A stretch of DNA of 64,000 nucleotides, taken from Taklimakanibacter sp050251035. GTDB taxonomy: Bacteria; Pseudomonadota; Alphaproteobacteria; Rhizobiales; Aestuariivirgaceae. This document shows positions 1 through 8,372 of the stretch, piece after piece. The notes under the pieces are model-generated. The model searched no databases. It was given only the letters and a program-made list of their open reading frames with translations, and was not told the DNA's origin. Each line of letters begins with the position of its first letter. Position 1 is the first letter of the stretch. The translations under genes were made by a program, and so were the position numbers. The DNA lies in the NCBI GenBank assembly GCA_050251035.1, contig JBFWNN010000006.1, forward strand, positions 49,193 to 113,192, written 5' to 3'.

Positions 1-123
1 GATATGGTCCTGTGCTCGGTCCTGCCGATCGGCACGCATTTCGTCTGGCACATATTGAACGGGCTCGTGCTGGCGCTCTATCTCGAGGCCGCGATCCGCT
101 ACGGCGAACGCCGCGAGCCATAG
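1..123 (+). CDS. C-terminal fragment of an integral membrane protein, possibly ceramidase-like
   Basis: The window opens inside a reading frame that ends at a TAG at 121-123, giving about 40 residues. They form one hydrophobic segment followed by a basic tail. The piece GTHFVWH followed by a long aliphatic stretch resembles the last membrane segment of bacterial ceramidase-domain (alkaline ceramidase/CREST) proteins, which carry a conserved WH near the C-terminus. That match is from memory of the family and rests on few residues, so only the membrane-protein nature is secure. The start lies upstream of the window. Confidence 0.6.
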   Translation, partial: DMVLCSVLPIGTHFVWHILNGLVLALYLEAAIRYGERREP

Positions 124-130
124 GCGCCCC

Positions 131-176
131 CTAAAAAAGAACTGGCCCCGGAGGCTCATGCCGTCCGGGGCCCAGT
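131..176 (-). terminator. Rho-independent terminator of the Lys/Ala-rich peptide gene
   Basis: A GC-rich hairpin has arms at 141-152 and 164-176 (ACTGGCCCCGGA pairing with TCCGGGGCCCAGT, one bulge). On the minus strand it is followed by a run of six T (A-run at 133-138 on the plus strand). It lies just downstream of the minus-strand stop at 199-201, so it most simply ends that short transcript. Confidence 0.75.
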
Positions 177-198
177 CCTGAAGTATCGCTAAAGAAGA

Positions 199-276
199 TT
201 ACTTCTTCTTCTTGGCGGCCTTCTTCTTCGCCGTCTTCTTAGCAGCCTTCTTCTTAGCAGCTTTCTTAGCAGCCAT
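199..276 (-). CDS. Lys/Ala-rich histone H1-like micropeptide (25 aa)
   Basis: A 25-residue frame starts at ATG (274-276) and stops at TAA (199-201). It consists almost entirely of Ala and Lys in AAKK/AKKK blocks with a single Thr, ending in four Lys. A good ribosome site, CAGGAGAAC, lies 8 nt upstream of the ATG, and a terminator follows the stop, so this is a complete monocistronic unit. The composition matches the C-terminal tails of eukaryotic histone H1 and bacterial H1-like proteins (Hc1, AlgP, HU tails), which bind DNA non-specifically. A nucleoid or RNA-binding role is inferred from composition only. It is too short for standard gene finders. Confidence 0.75.
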   Translation of the reverse strand: MAAKKAAKKKAAKKTAKKKAAKKKK

Positions 277-815
277 ATCAAGTTCTCCTGGTTAAATTAG
301 AGCCCCAATAACGCAGGTAAGCCTCACATCTAACGTCCAACAGTGCGATCCTCGAGAGGAATCATCATTTGTCAGGCCGTCATCGCAACGTGTTGTCTAC
401 CTGTTTGTGTGATTCGGCAATATGCCGACCACATCTGGTATGTCAGCAGAAATCAGCTAACAACCCGTAAACATTGGGAAATAGCGGTTTTCGTCCGTGC
501 ACGGAAGGACTCGCGTCTGATCCGCGAGATTCATGCGGGAATCAAGTGTTTTTTCGTGTGCTCCGTATACGGATCAGTGTCCGGAATCGGGCTCGGCGAG
601 GAGGTTTTGGGGCGCTTCGGCCCTGTGGCGGGGAAGTCACGCCGGCAAAGATTTTTTTGCAAGGCGGGTGGTTTTGAGCATGAATCTGTCTCGCCGAGGC
701 AGGCCGGAGAGGTTCGAAGGGCGCCGCAAGGAGTGCTTCGGGATGCTCCTGAAGCGAAAAGACGAGGCGGTTCGACGGCCGTGAGAGCCGTTTTCGGACA
801 GAGGAGAAGAGAAGG
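277..815. other. Intergenic region without a convincing gene
   Basis: About 540 bases separate the micropeptide from the OGFr-domain gene. Several open frames exist on both strands, but they overlap one another, lack ribosome sites and encode low-complexity Arg/Ser-rich translations typical of GC-rich shadow frames. The left part should hold the promoter of the micropeptide (minus strand); the right end carries the GAGGAG ribosome site of the next gene at 801-806. A T-tract at 652-658 follows only a weak 4-bp stem. Confidence 0.5.
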
Positions 816-1277
816 ATGACCGCAAAGAGATCCGCCGTCCTGTTTCTGACCGGAAAAGGACATGATCATCGCGGCCGCTCCCTTGCCGATGTGCTGGCAT
901 TCGACGATGCCCGGCTCGAGCGGAGCCACGATTACATCCAATGGCTGTTCCCTCTGCGGGAAGCGAGCCGCTTCAACGCCGATGCGCCGGTCTTGAGTGA
1001 CGAGGCCGTGGCCGAACTCGCTGCAAGCGACTTGGCGAGGAACAATCTGAGGCGCGCGGGCGACCGGATGCTCGCCTTCTATCGGGCCAACGACCACTGG
1101 CTCATCGCCTTCGACCACAATCACTTGCGCATCACCCGCATCATCCGCTGCCTGGCGCTTGTCCTCGGCAAGGATGAGGCGCGGACCTTCCATGACGAGA
1201 TCCTGGCGCTTGCCGTGGCTGCCGGAGACCCGGTGAATGCCGACTCTTTGCGCTATTGGCGCGAAGCGGCGGCTTGA
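816..1277 (+). CDS. Opioid growth factor receptor (OGFr)-domain protein
   Basis: This 153-residue protein contains the signature of the OGFr conserved domain: a short basic N-terminus, then FDDARLERSHDYIQWLFPL at about residues 29-47, which is the diagnostic 'lE..HdYIQWLFP' block. It continues as an all-helical region with no membrane segment or signal peptide. The ATG is preceded by a purine-rich ribosome site (GAGGAG and AGAAGG at 801-815). Bacterial members are single-domain soluble proteins of roughly this size with no established function; the eukaryotic name does not imply receptor activity. It is convergent with nrdJ, and the two stops are separated by the nrdJ terminator. Confidence 0.85.
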   Translation: MTAKRSAVLFLTGKGHDHRGRSLADVLAFDDARLERSHDYIQWLFPLREASRFNADAPVLSDEAVAELAASDLARNNLRRAGDRMLAFYRANDHWLIAFDHNHLRITRIIRCLALVLGKDEARTFHDEILALAVAAGDPVNADSLRYWREAAA

Positions 1278-1308
1278 AAAGAAAATGGCCGGGCAGGGGC
1301 CCGGCCAT
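1272..1308 (-). terminator. Terminator of nrdJ
   Basis: A perfect 10-bp stem, ATGGCCGGGC (1285-1294) with GCCCGGCCAT (1299-1308), closes a 4-nt loop. On the minus strand it is followed by TTTTCTTTTC. It lies 17 nt beyond the nrdJ stop and in the gap between two convergent genes, so it probably ends nrdJ transcription. Confidence 0.8.
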
Positions 1309-1325
1309 GACCATTCGCGAGAGGC

Positions 1326-4300
1326 TCACGAGCATCCGCTCGTCGAGCCGCAGGTGTCGCATTTGAGGCAGGTGCCGTTGCGCACCATCGTGTAGTTGCC
1401 GCATTCATTGCAGCTGTCGCCTTCATAGCCCTTCATGCGCGCCTCGGTGCGCCGGTCGAGCTCCAGCGCGGCGGGCGCGGCGTGGACATGCACATGCTCC
1501 TCGTGATGCTCATGCACATGGACTTCCGCCACGCGGGCCTCGGCGACGGCGAGCGCCGATGTGCCATAGGTCTCGGCGGCCCGCATCTGCAGCGCATGGG
1601 CGGGCGATGTGCCGGCCGTCGTGCCGCCGGTCGGCATGACGACGACATTGCGCGTGTTCAGGTTGCGGCGCACGAAGCCCGAAGACAGGACCCTGGCGGC
1701 GGGCACCGGCGCCGGCGGCGGGGCGCTGCCGTCCTCGACGCCCTTGCCGAGCGCGTCGAAGCCGATGTCGGAAGGCTCGACATGGGCCAGGTCGTGGCGG
1801 CCGAGATAGGAGACGGCGAGCTCGCGGAAGACATAGTCGAGGATCGAGGTCGCGTTCTTGATCGACTGGTTGCCCTGCACCAGACCCGCCGGCTCGAAGC
1901 GGGTGAAGGTGAAGGCCTCCACGAACTTCTCGAGCGGCACGCCATATTGCAGGCCCGTCGACACCGCGATGGCGAAATTGTTCATCATGGCGCGCAAGGC
2001 GGTGCCTTCCTTGTGCATGTCGATGAAGATCTCGCCGAGCCTGCCGTCCTCATATTCGCCGGTATGGAGGTAGACCTTGTGGCCGCCGACGATCGCCTTC
2101 TGGGTATAGCCCTTGCGGCGCTGCGGCATGACCTCGCGCTCGCGCTTGACCATGACCTCGACGATCTTCTCGATCACTTTCTCGACCCGCTGCACCTGCG
2201 GCTTGCCGGCGAGCGTCTCGGCCAGGTCCTCCTCGGCCTCGTCGTCCTCGACGAGCTGGGCCGAAAGCGGCTGGGACAGCTTGGAACCGTCGCGATAGAG
2301 CGCATTGGCCTTGAGCGCCAGCTTCCAGGACAGGAGATAGGCCTCGTTGCACTCCTCGACCGAGGCGTCGTTCGGCATGTTGATGGTCTTGGAGATGGCG
2401 CCCGAGATGAAGGGCTGGGACGCCGCCATCATGCGGATATGGCTGTCGACCGAGAGATAGCGCTTGCCGAGCCGGCCGCATGGATTGGCGCAGTCGAAGA
2501 CCGGCAGATGCTCGTCCTTGAGGCCCGGCGCCCCTTCGAGCGTCATGGCGCCGCAGACATGGATGTTGGCGCGCTCGATATCGGCTTTGGCGAAGCCGAG
2601 ATGGCTCAGGAGGTCGAAGCCGAAATCGTTCAGCTGCTCATCCCCGAGCTTGAGCGTCGTCTTGCAGAAGGCCTCGCCCAGGGTGAACTTGTTGAACACG
2701 AATTTGATGTCGAAGGCGGAAGCGAGACCGGCCTCGACCTTGGCGATCTCGGCATCGCCGAAACCCTTGGACTTGAGCGCCTGATGGTTGATCGCCGGGC
2801 TGTCGGCGAGGGAGCCGTGGCCCACCGCGTAGGAGACGATGGTCTCGATCTCGTCGACGCCGTAGCCCAGCGTCCGCAGCGCTTCCGGCACCGCCTGGTT
2901 GATGATCTTGAAATAGCCGCCGCCGGCGAGCTTCTTGAACTTGACCAGCGCGAAGTCGGGCTCGATGCCGGTCGTATCACAATCCATCACGAGGCCGATC
3001 GTGCCGGTCGGCGCGATGACGGTGGACTGCGCATTGCGATAGCCATGCGCCTCACCGAGGTTCACAGCCTTGTCCCAGGCGGCACGGGCATGGACGATGA
3101 GCGCCTTTTCGGGGCAGCTCAGCTCATCGAGCGGCACCGGCGCGGTCTTGACCCCCTCATAGCCGACGGCGGCGCCGTAGGCGGCGCGGCGATGGTTGCG
3201 CATGACGCGCAGCATGTGGTCGCGGTTCTTCTCGAAGCCCGGGAAGGGGCCGAGCGCCGCGGCCATCTCGGCCGAGGTGGCATAGGAGATGCCGGTCATG
3301 ATGGCCGAGATGGCGCCGCAGATGGCCCGGCCTTCATGGCTGTCATAGGAAATGCCGGCCGTCATCAACAGACCGCCGATATTGGCGAAGCCCAGGCCCA
3401 GAGTGCGAAACTCGTAGGAGAGCCTGGCGATCTCCTTGGACGGGAACTGCGCCATCAGCACCGAGATCTCGAGCACGATGGTCCACAGGCGCACGCCATG
3501 CTCGAAGGAGGCGACGTCGAACGTGCCGTCGTCCTGGCGGAACTGCAGAAGGTTCAGCGAAGCGAGATTGCAGGCCGTGTCGTCGAGGAACATATATTCC
3601 GAGCACGGGTTGGAGGCGCGGATCTCGCCCGAGGCCGGGCAGGTGTGCCAGTCATTGATGGTGGTATGGAACTGGATGCCCGGATCGGCCGAGGCCCAGG
3701 CGGCATAGCCGATCTTGTCCCACAGGGCGCGAGCCTGGATCGTCTTGGTGGTCTTGCCGGTGAGGCGGGAGGTCAGTTCCCAAGTGCGGTCGCTTTCCAC
3801 CGCGTTGAGGAAGTCGTCGGTGACGCGCACCGAATTGTTGGAATTCTGACCCGATACGGTGCGATAGGCCTCGCCGTCCCAATCGGTGTCATAGGTGTCG
3901 AAGGTGATGTCCTTGTAGCCCTGGCGCGCGAACTGGATGACCCGCTTGATGTAGTTGTCGGGCACCATATTGCGGCGCGCATCCTTGACGGCGCGCTTGA
4001 GGGCGGGGTTCTTCTCGATCTCGAAGCAGTCGGTGCCCGGGCCCTCGCAATTCACGCAGGCCTTCATGATGGCGGAAAGCGCCTTGCGCACGACCTTGGA
4101 GCCGGTGACGAGGGCCGCGACCTTCTGCTCTTCCTTCACCTTCCAGTCGATATAGTCCTCGACATCGGGGTGGTCGATGTCGACGACGACCATCTTGGCG
4201 GCGCGCCGCGTGGTGCCGCCCGATTTGATGGCGCCCGCGGCGCGGTCGCCGATCTTGAGGAAGCTCATCAGGCCGGACGACTTGCCGCCGCCCGAGAGCC

Positions 4301-5030
4301 TCTCGTTTTCGCCGCGCAGCCTGGAGAAGTTGGAGCCGGTGCCCGAGCCGTATTTGAACAGGCGGGCTTCGCGCACCCACAGATCCATGATGCCGCCTTC
4401 GTTGACGAGGTCGTCCTCGATCGACTGGATGAAGCAGGCGTGGGGCTGGGGATGCTCATAGGCCGACTTCGACTTGACGAGCTTGCCGGTTTCGAAATCG
4501 ACATAATAATGGCCTTGGCCCGGGCCATCGATGCCATAGGCCCAATGCAGGCCGGTATTGAACCATTGCGGCGAGTTGGGCGCGCATTTCTGGGTGGCGA
4601 GCATGTAGCAGAGCTCGTCATAAAAGGCGCGGGCGTCTTCCTCGCCGTCGAAATAGCCGCCCTTCCAGCCCCAATAGGTCCAGGTGCCGGCCAGCCGGTT
4701 GAAGACTTCCTTGGAGCTGATCTCGCCGCGGGTGCGCTCCTTGGGCGAGAGGGCGGCCAAGGCGGCGTCATCTGGAATCGAACGCCAGAGCCAGGAGGGA
4801 ACGGTTTCTTCCTCGACGCGCTTCAGGGCCACGGGCACGCCCGCTTTGCGGAAATATTTCTGGGCCAGGATGTCGGACGCGACCTGGCTCCAGGCGGCGG
4901 GGACCTCGATGTCCGCCAGGCGGAAGACGATGGAGCCGTCCGGGTTCTTGATCTCGCTCACCGCCTTTCGGAAATCCAGACCCTCATAGGCATCCTGACC
5001 CGGTTGCGTGTAGCGGCGCTCGATCTTCAT
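1326..5030 (-). CDS. nrdJ: Vitamin B12-dependent (class II) ribonucleoside-diphosphate reductase
   Basis: The 1,234-residue protein is the full-length class II reductase of alphaproteobacteria, which uses adenosylcobalamin to make the thiyl radical that converts ribonucleotides to deoxyribonucleotides without oxygen. Visible family blocks include GTGSNFSRLRGENE, the active-site NPCSEYMFLDD followed by CNLASLNL, PTGTIGL and CANPCG. The C-terminus is a zinc-ribbon-like tail with CNEC, CLKCDTC and a final CS; such C-terminal cysteines re-reduce the active-site disulphide. A His-rich linker occupies residues 1171-1183, just before this tail. The start at 5030 fits the family N-terminus. The upstream gap carries an NrdR box and a DnaA-box match, and a terminator follows. 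Growth would depend on cobalamin unless another reductase exists elsewhere. Confidence 0.97.
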   Translation of the reverse strand: MKIERRYTQPGQDAYEGLDFRKAVSEIKNPDGSIVFRLADIEVPAAWSQVASDILAQKYFRKAGVPVALKRVEEETVPSWLWRSIPDDAALAALSPKERTRGEISSKEVFNRLAGTWTYWGWKGGYFDGEEDARAFYDELCYMLATQKCAPNSPQWFNTGLHWAYGIDGPGQGHYYVDFETGKLVKSKSAYEHPQPHACFIQSIEDDLVNEGGIMDLWVREARLFKYGSGTGSNFSRLRGENERLSGGGKSSGLMSFLKIGDRAAGAIKSGGTTRRAAKMVVVDIDHPDVEDYIDWKVKEEQKVAALVTGSKVVRKALSAIMKACVNCEGPGTDCFEIEKNPALKRAVKDARRNMVPDNYIKRVIQFARQGYKDITFDTYDTDWDGEAYRTVSGQNSNNSVRVTDDFLNAVESDRTWELTSRLTGKTTKTIQARALWDKIGYAAWASADPGIQFHTTINDWHTCPASGEIRASNPCSEYMFLDDTACNLASLNLLQFRQDDGTFDVASFEHGVRLWTIVLEISVLMAQFPSKEIARLSYEFRTLGLGFANIGGLLMTAGISYDSHEGRAICGAISAIMTGISYATSAEMAAALGPFPGFEKNRDHMLRVMRNHRRAAYGAAVGYEGVKTAPVPLDELSCPEKALIVHARAAWDKAVNLGEAHGYRNAQSTVIAPTGTIGLVMDCDTTGIEPDFALVKFKKLAGGGYFKIINQAVPEALRTLGYGVDEIETIVSYAVGHGSLADSPAINHQALKSKGFGDAEIAKVEAGLASAFDIKFVFNKFTLGEAFCKTTLKLGDEQLNDFGFDLLSHLGFAKADIERANIHVCGAMTLEGAPGLKDEHLPVFDCANPCGRLGKRYLSVDSHIRMMAASQPFISGAISKTINMPNDASVEECNEAYLLSWKLALKANALYRDGSKLSQPLSAQLVEDDEAEEDLAETLAGKPQVQRVEKVIEKIVEVMVKREREVMPQRRKGYTQKAIVGGHKVYLHTGEYEDGRLGEIFIDMHKEGTALRAMMNNFAIAVSTGLQYGVPLEKFVEAFTFTRFEPAGLVQGNQSIKNATSILDYVFRELAVSYLGRHDLAHVEPSDIGFDALGKGVEDGSAPPPAPVPAARVLSSGFVRRNLNTRNVVVMPTGGTTAGTSPAHALQMRAAETYGTSALAVAEARVAEVHVHEHHEEHVHVHAAPAALELDRRTEARMKGYEGDSCNECGNYTMVRNGTCLKCDTCGSTSGCS

Positions 5031-5290
5031 AATGTCCCTCGTTCTTCTTCAACTGTTGGCCTGAGGTGGACGCGCAAGACTCCACCCACCGGCTCCATTC
5101 ACCCGTGTTTGACGACGCAAAACTCCCTATCCCCGGGAACGACACCCCCGTGGATCAAGCAGCATTATTTTGGGTTTTTCGTTGTCTGAGAGCCGGCTTT
5201 TGCCCCGGTTCTCGCTACCCCTCAGCCTCAGGACTCAATCTATTACATCGTCATAGGAACGTCAACAGGTAGTGTATTGCCAAATCCTTA

Positions 5291-5306
5291 ACACTAGATA
5301 TTGTGT
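5291..5306 (-). promoter_or_regulatory. NrdR box upstream of nrdJ
   Basis: The 16-mer ACACTAGATATTGTGT is a near-palindrome matching the NrdR operator consensus (ACACwATATmTwGTGT). NrdR is the nucleotide-sensing, zinc-finger/ATP-cone repressor of ribonucleotide reductase genes and usually binds paired boxes. I see one clear box and no convincing second copy at the usual spacing of about 31 bp. Position about 260 nt upstream of the nrdJ start is compatible with a promoter here. Confidence 0.75.
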
Positions 5307-5324
5307 CCACAGTTGACGATCGCC

Positions 5325-5333
5325 TGTGGATAA
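5325..5333 (-). promoter_or_regulatory. DnaA-box match next to the NrdR box
   Basis: TGTGGATAA on the plus strand is the complement of the perfect DnaA box TTATCCACA. A 7/9 match (GTGTCCACA) sits close by, overlapping the right edge of the NrdR box. DnaA control of nrd genes is established in E. coli; here it is inferred from the sequence only, and a nonamer can occur by chance. Confidence 0.45.
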
Positions 5334-5477
5334 AAGAGACTGCGCCACGATTCGGCGCACCCTCGCAAGCAAACCTTGGGCTTGACTGGGAAAACGCGGG
5401 AAAAGGGCCGATTCTCGGATGCGCCGGCGGACGTGCGCAATCTTTCGGCGGCGCGCCGATCGAGTCCGCGGCCTGTA

Positions 5478-6992
5478 TCATGGCGCCTTCCAAAGTCGCA
5501 GTGCCGGAGGCGGAGCAGGTGGGACGAGCGGGCTGAACAGGCGCTCGCCGGCCCAGGTCCATGTCCGCCAGTCGCCCTGCCGGGCCTCGAGATCGCGGTA
5601 AAGCCTGTCCCTGACCTGGGCGGCATAGGGCTGGTGTCCGTTCTGGTTCATGTACCAGTCGAGCGCCGGCAAGGATGCGGGGCCTAGCCCCCCGAGATAG
5701 CTGAGGTCGAGATGAACGCCGCGCCCCGTGACCTCATGGGCATGGCGGACATTGTAGTTCGCGATGATGCCGGGGAAATCCAGGAAGGTCGATATATAGA
5801 GCACGGCAATGGCGGTGAGCGCATTGGCATTGATGAGCCAGCGTCCGCTTTTGCCGAGCGCGATGCGCCAGACGATGAGGACGATGCCGGTGGCGACCAG
5901 TCCCATCCAGATGAGGGCCGAAAGCCTGAGAAGGGTAAGGGAATAGTCCTCCACATAGTTCAGCGTGCGCAAGATGGCCGAGGCGACGAGAAAGATATTC
6001 TGCGCCAGCCACAAATATACGAAGACGCGGATCCGCGGGTCGTGCTCGGTCGGCGAGCCCCGGCGCAACGCCACGAGGACGAAGGCGCCGGCGAGGAGCG
6101 CCGTCAGGATGAGCGGATAGGCGCCGCGATGCGCATATTGGGCATGGGTCATGCCGTTGGGCAGCGTCTCGCCAGTCCAGAGATAGGCGATGTCGAGGCC
6201 GTTCTGAAGGGCGAAGATCGCATTGCAGAGGATGAGGGCGACGAGCACGCTCGCCGGCGAGAACAGGCGCACGATGCGCTCGTCGAGCTTCTCGGCCTCG
6301 TAGTTCGCGGCCTTGGGGAGATAAGCGGCGGCCGTGCGCAACAGGCTCCAGGCCACGAGGCCAATCGTCACCCAAAGGGCGAAACGCTCGACGGTGAGGA
6401 GGGCGGCGAGGCCGTTCATATCCAATCGCCGGGCGAAACCCTCGAGGATAGGATTGGCCCAGATCAGGAGGGCACCGAACACAATAAGCGCCACCACGGG
6501 CAGGATGAGGGGTGTCAGCCGGAACCGGGCATGGCTGCGGCGCTTGGCTGCTTTCCGCAGAAGACCCAGATCCTTGAACGGGCGTATCGAGGTCGCCGAG
6601 GTAAATACGGCGAGTTTCAGGAGCAGGTCGCGCGCGTCGGCGGGCTTGCCGAAAGTGGGGCGCAGCACCAGCAGAGCAAGCATTGCCCAGAGCAGCCCCG
6701 CTGTGAGCGCCCCCGGATCATTGAAGAGGGCGAGGCAGAGGCCCAGAGCGAGAGCGCCAAGCAGATAGTCGGCAGCCTCGGGGTGGGGCACCCGCAACGC
6801 CCAGACGATGAGGAGAAGGGCAAGACCGAAGATGCCGAGCGTCGATCCGGCAGTGAGCCCCTCAGGTCCGAGAAACAGATGATCGGCAAGGAGCGCCAGA
6901 ACCGGGACCGCACCGGCTTTGGCCCAGAAGCGGGAAGGGATGTGTTCGAGAAAGGCACGTCCAAGCGGCAGAAAGCCGCTGAAGCTCGTCAT
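5478..6992 (-). CDS. DUF4173 domain-containing integral membrane protein
   Basis: A 504-residue protein if translation starts at ATG 6990-6992, which has an AGAGGGAC ribosome site; an in-frame ATG at 7056-7058 would add 22 residues but lacks support. About a dozen hydrophobic segments fill the first 430 residues. The loop PFKDLGLLRKAAKRRSHA followed by LTPLILPVVALIVFGALLIW is the characteristic centre of DUF4173 proteins, whose function is unknown. The C-terminal 90 residues are hydrophilic and contain HLDLSYLGGLGPASLPAL, also typical of the family, where a soluble domain follows the membrane bundle. It is downstream of the S41-like gene in the same orientation. Confidence 0.85.
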   Translation of the reverse strand: MTSFSGFLPLGRAFLEHIPSRFWAKAGAVPVLALLADHLFLGPEGLTAGSTLGIFGLALLLIVWALRVPHPEAADYLLGALALGLCLALFNDPGALTAGLLWAMLALLVLRPTFGKPADARDLLLKLAVFTSATSIRPFKDLGLLRKAAKRRSHARFRLTPLILPVVALIVFGALLIWANPILEGFARRLDMNGLAALLTVERFALWVTIGLVAWSLLRTAAAYLPKAANYEAEKLDERIVRLFSPASVLVALILCNAIFALQNGLDIAYLWTGETLPNGMTHAQYAHRGAYPLILTALLAGAFVLVALRRGSPTEHDPRIRVFVYLWLAQNIFLVASAILRTLNYVEDYSLTLLRLSALIWMGLVATGIVLIVWRIALGKSGRWLINANALTAIAVLYISTFLDFPGIIANYNVRHAHEVTGRGVHLDLSYLGGLGPASLPALDWYMNQNGHQPYAAQVRDRLYRDLEARQGDWRTWTWAGERLFSPLVPPAPPPALRLWKAP

Positions 6993-7100
6993 GAGACCGT
7001 CCCTCTTGCTTTTATGCGCGTGATGGAAGGACGGCCGCGCGGGTTTTGCATGACGCATTCGCGGCGGACCGGCGGTTGAATTGCGGAATGATCGAGGCGG

Positions 7101-8372
7101 CTAGTTGAGCTTTCGGATCAGGACATCGATGGCCGCATCGAGTTGCGGATCGGCGCCCCGGGCATAGCGGATGTCGAACGGCACCTCATGGTCGGGAGCG
7201 ACGCCTACGCCTTCCAGCCGTTCGCCGTCGACCGTCACGTCGGTGACGGCGATCAGCAGCAGGCTGCCGTTCGACTGCATGAAGGCGCGCCCGGCGAGGA
7301 GGGCCCCGGCGCTTCTCGTTCCGACGACCTCGCCATAGCCGTATTTCTTGAAACCGTAGCTCAGCACTTCCTTGCCGCTGCGCGTGCCGCCATTGATGAT
7401 GAGGATCACCGGCTTGCGCCAGCGCGTGTTGACCGTCGAGGCGCCGTCGCGTCCGGTCAGGATCATGGTGGGGCTTCGGGCATTGAAGATGTCGAGATAA
7501 TCGGGCTGCGCGCCGCCCCAGCCGTCGCGCAGGTCCCAGATGAGGGCGTCGGCGTCCTTGAATTTTCCCGAGATGAGCTCTTCGAGAAGCTCCTGATACT
7601 GCCGCCCCGCGTAAGACCAGATATGGACATAGCCCAGCCTGTGGCCGCCCTTTTCGATGAGGCGAGCGCCATTCTCCATGGCGGCGTAGAAGGTCTGGTC
7701 GGGGCGCAGCTTCTGGGGGACGACCGCGACGGTCTGGGGCTCGGCACCGGCTGCGCGCCGGATCGTCAAGTGCACGCTCCGTGCGACTTTGCCGGAGAAG
7801 GATCCGATGGGCTCGAACCCCTTGCCGTCGGCGGCGACGATCTCGTCACCCACCGCGAGCCCGGCCGCGGCGGCCGGGAAGCCGGCGAGCAGGCCGCTGA
7901 TGAAATGCCGGCCGTCGATGACGCGCGTGACCATGCCGACGCCCTCATAGGCGACTTCGCCCTTGGCGAAGCGCTTTTCGAGCTCGCGCCTGAGACTGTG
8001 GGAGAAGATGTCGGCGAGATCGTAATAGGCGATGTCGTCCGGCGTGTAATAGCCGGTATGCGACGACTTCAGCTCCGCCAGCATACGGTTGATGATCTCG
8101 GCCACATTCGCTTTCGGCAGCGTGGCCTCGGCGCGGTATTTCCGGCCCACGGCGTTCCAGTCGAGACCTTTGAGCTTGGGATCGTAGAAGGACTCGCGCA
8201 CCTCCTGCCAGGCTTCGTCGAATGCGCGCACATTCTCTGTGGCCGCCGGCCTCTCCAGCGTTTCGGCCTGCGCCGCCGCGCGGGCGGAGCGCGGTTCGTC
8301 CACCAGCGCCGCCGTGGCCGACGCGAGAGCCCAGATGAATGCCACGAAGGCTGAACGAGGGATGCTGCGCAT
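7101..8372 (-). CDS. S41-family (tail-specific protease-like) secreted protein with PDZ domain
   Basis: A 423-residue protein with a Sec-type signal peptide (residues 1-33, hydrophobic core then ARAAAQ), a helical segment with YDPKLKGLDWNAVG typical of S41 N-termini, a PDZ-like domain around residues 150-200 and a TSPc domain to the C-terminus. In the TSPc core, NGGTRSGKEVLSYGFKKYG places the expected nucleophile at Ser332. The position that carries the catalytic Lys in Tsp/CtpA (25 residues after the Ser) is Ala357 here (GTRSAGALL), so the canonical Ser/Lys dyad is incomplete; it may use tricorn-type chemistry or be a binding protein. An AAAGGTC ribosome site precedes ATG 8370-8372. Confidence 0.85.
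   Translation of the reverse strand: MRSIPRSAFVAFIWALASATAALVDEPRSARAAAQAETLERPAATENVRAFDEAWQEVRESFYDPKLKGLDWNAVGRKYRAEATLPKANVAEIINRMLAELKSSHTGYYTPDDIAYYDLADIFSHSLRRELEKRFAKGEVAYEGVGMVTRVIDGRHFISGLLAGFPAAAAGLAVGDEIVAADGKGFEPIGSFSGKVARSVHLTIRRAAGAEPQTVAVVPQKLRPDQTFYAAMENGARLIEKGGHRLGYVHIWSYAGRQYQELLEELISGKFKDADALIWDLRDGWGGAQPDYLDIFNARSPTMILTGRDGASTVNTRWRKPVILIINGGTRSGKEVLSYGFKKYGYGEVVGTRSAGALLAGRAFMQSNGSLLLIAVTDVTVDGERLEGVGVAPDHEVPFDIRYARGADPQLDAAIDVLIRKLN

Larger units (their letters stand above)
5031..5477. other. nrdJ upstream region
   Basis: A 447-base gap between nrdJ and the DUF4173 gene, both on the minus strand. It holds the NrdR box (5291-5306), a DnaA-box match (5325-5333) and a weaker one partly overlapping the NrdR box. 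No B12-box or other elements of a cobalamin riboswitch could be recognised on either strand, although such switches often precede class II reductase genes. The transcript leader would be roughly 200-250 nt if the promoter lies near the NrdR box. Confidence 0.6.

Noticed and set aside
630..658. Possible terminator before the OGFr-domain gene
   Set aside because: A run of seven T is present, but the preceding stem is only four base pairs and there is no upstream plus-strand gene to terminate.
1482..5189. A 1,235-residue open frame on the plus strand opposite nrdJ
   Set aside because: It is antisense to a clearly recognised reductase, has an Arg/Gly/Leu/Asp-rich translation with no family resemblance, and is the expected shadow frame in GC-rich DNA with strong third-position bias.
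5031..5290. Cobalamin riboswitch upstream of nrdJ
   Set aside because: Expected for many class II reductases, but I could not find a B12-box (GCCACTG-like) or the surrounding conserved helices on the minus strand; only NrdR and DnaA-type sites are visible.
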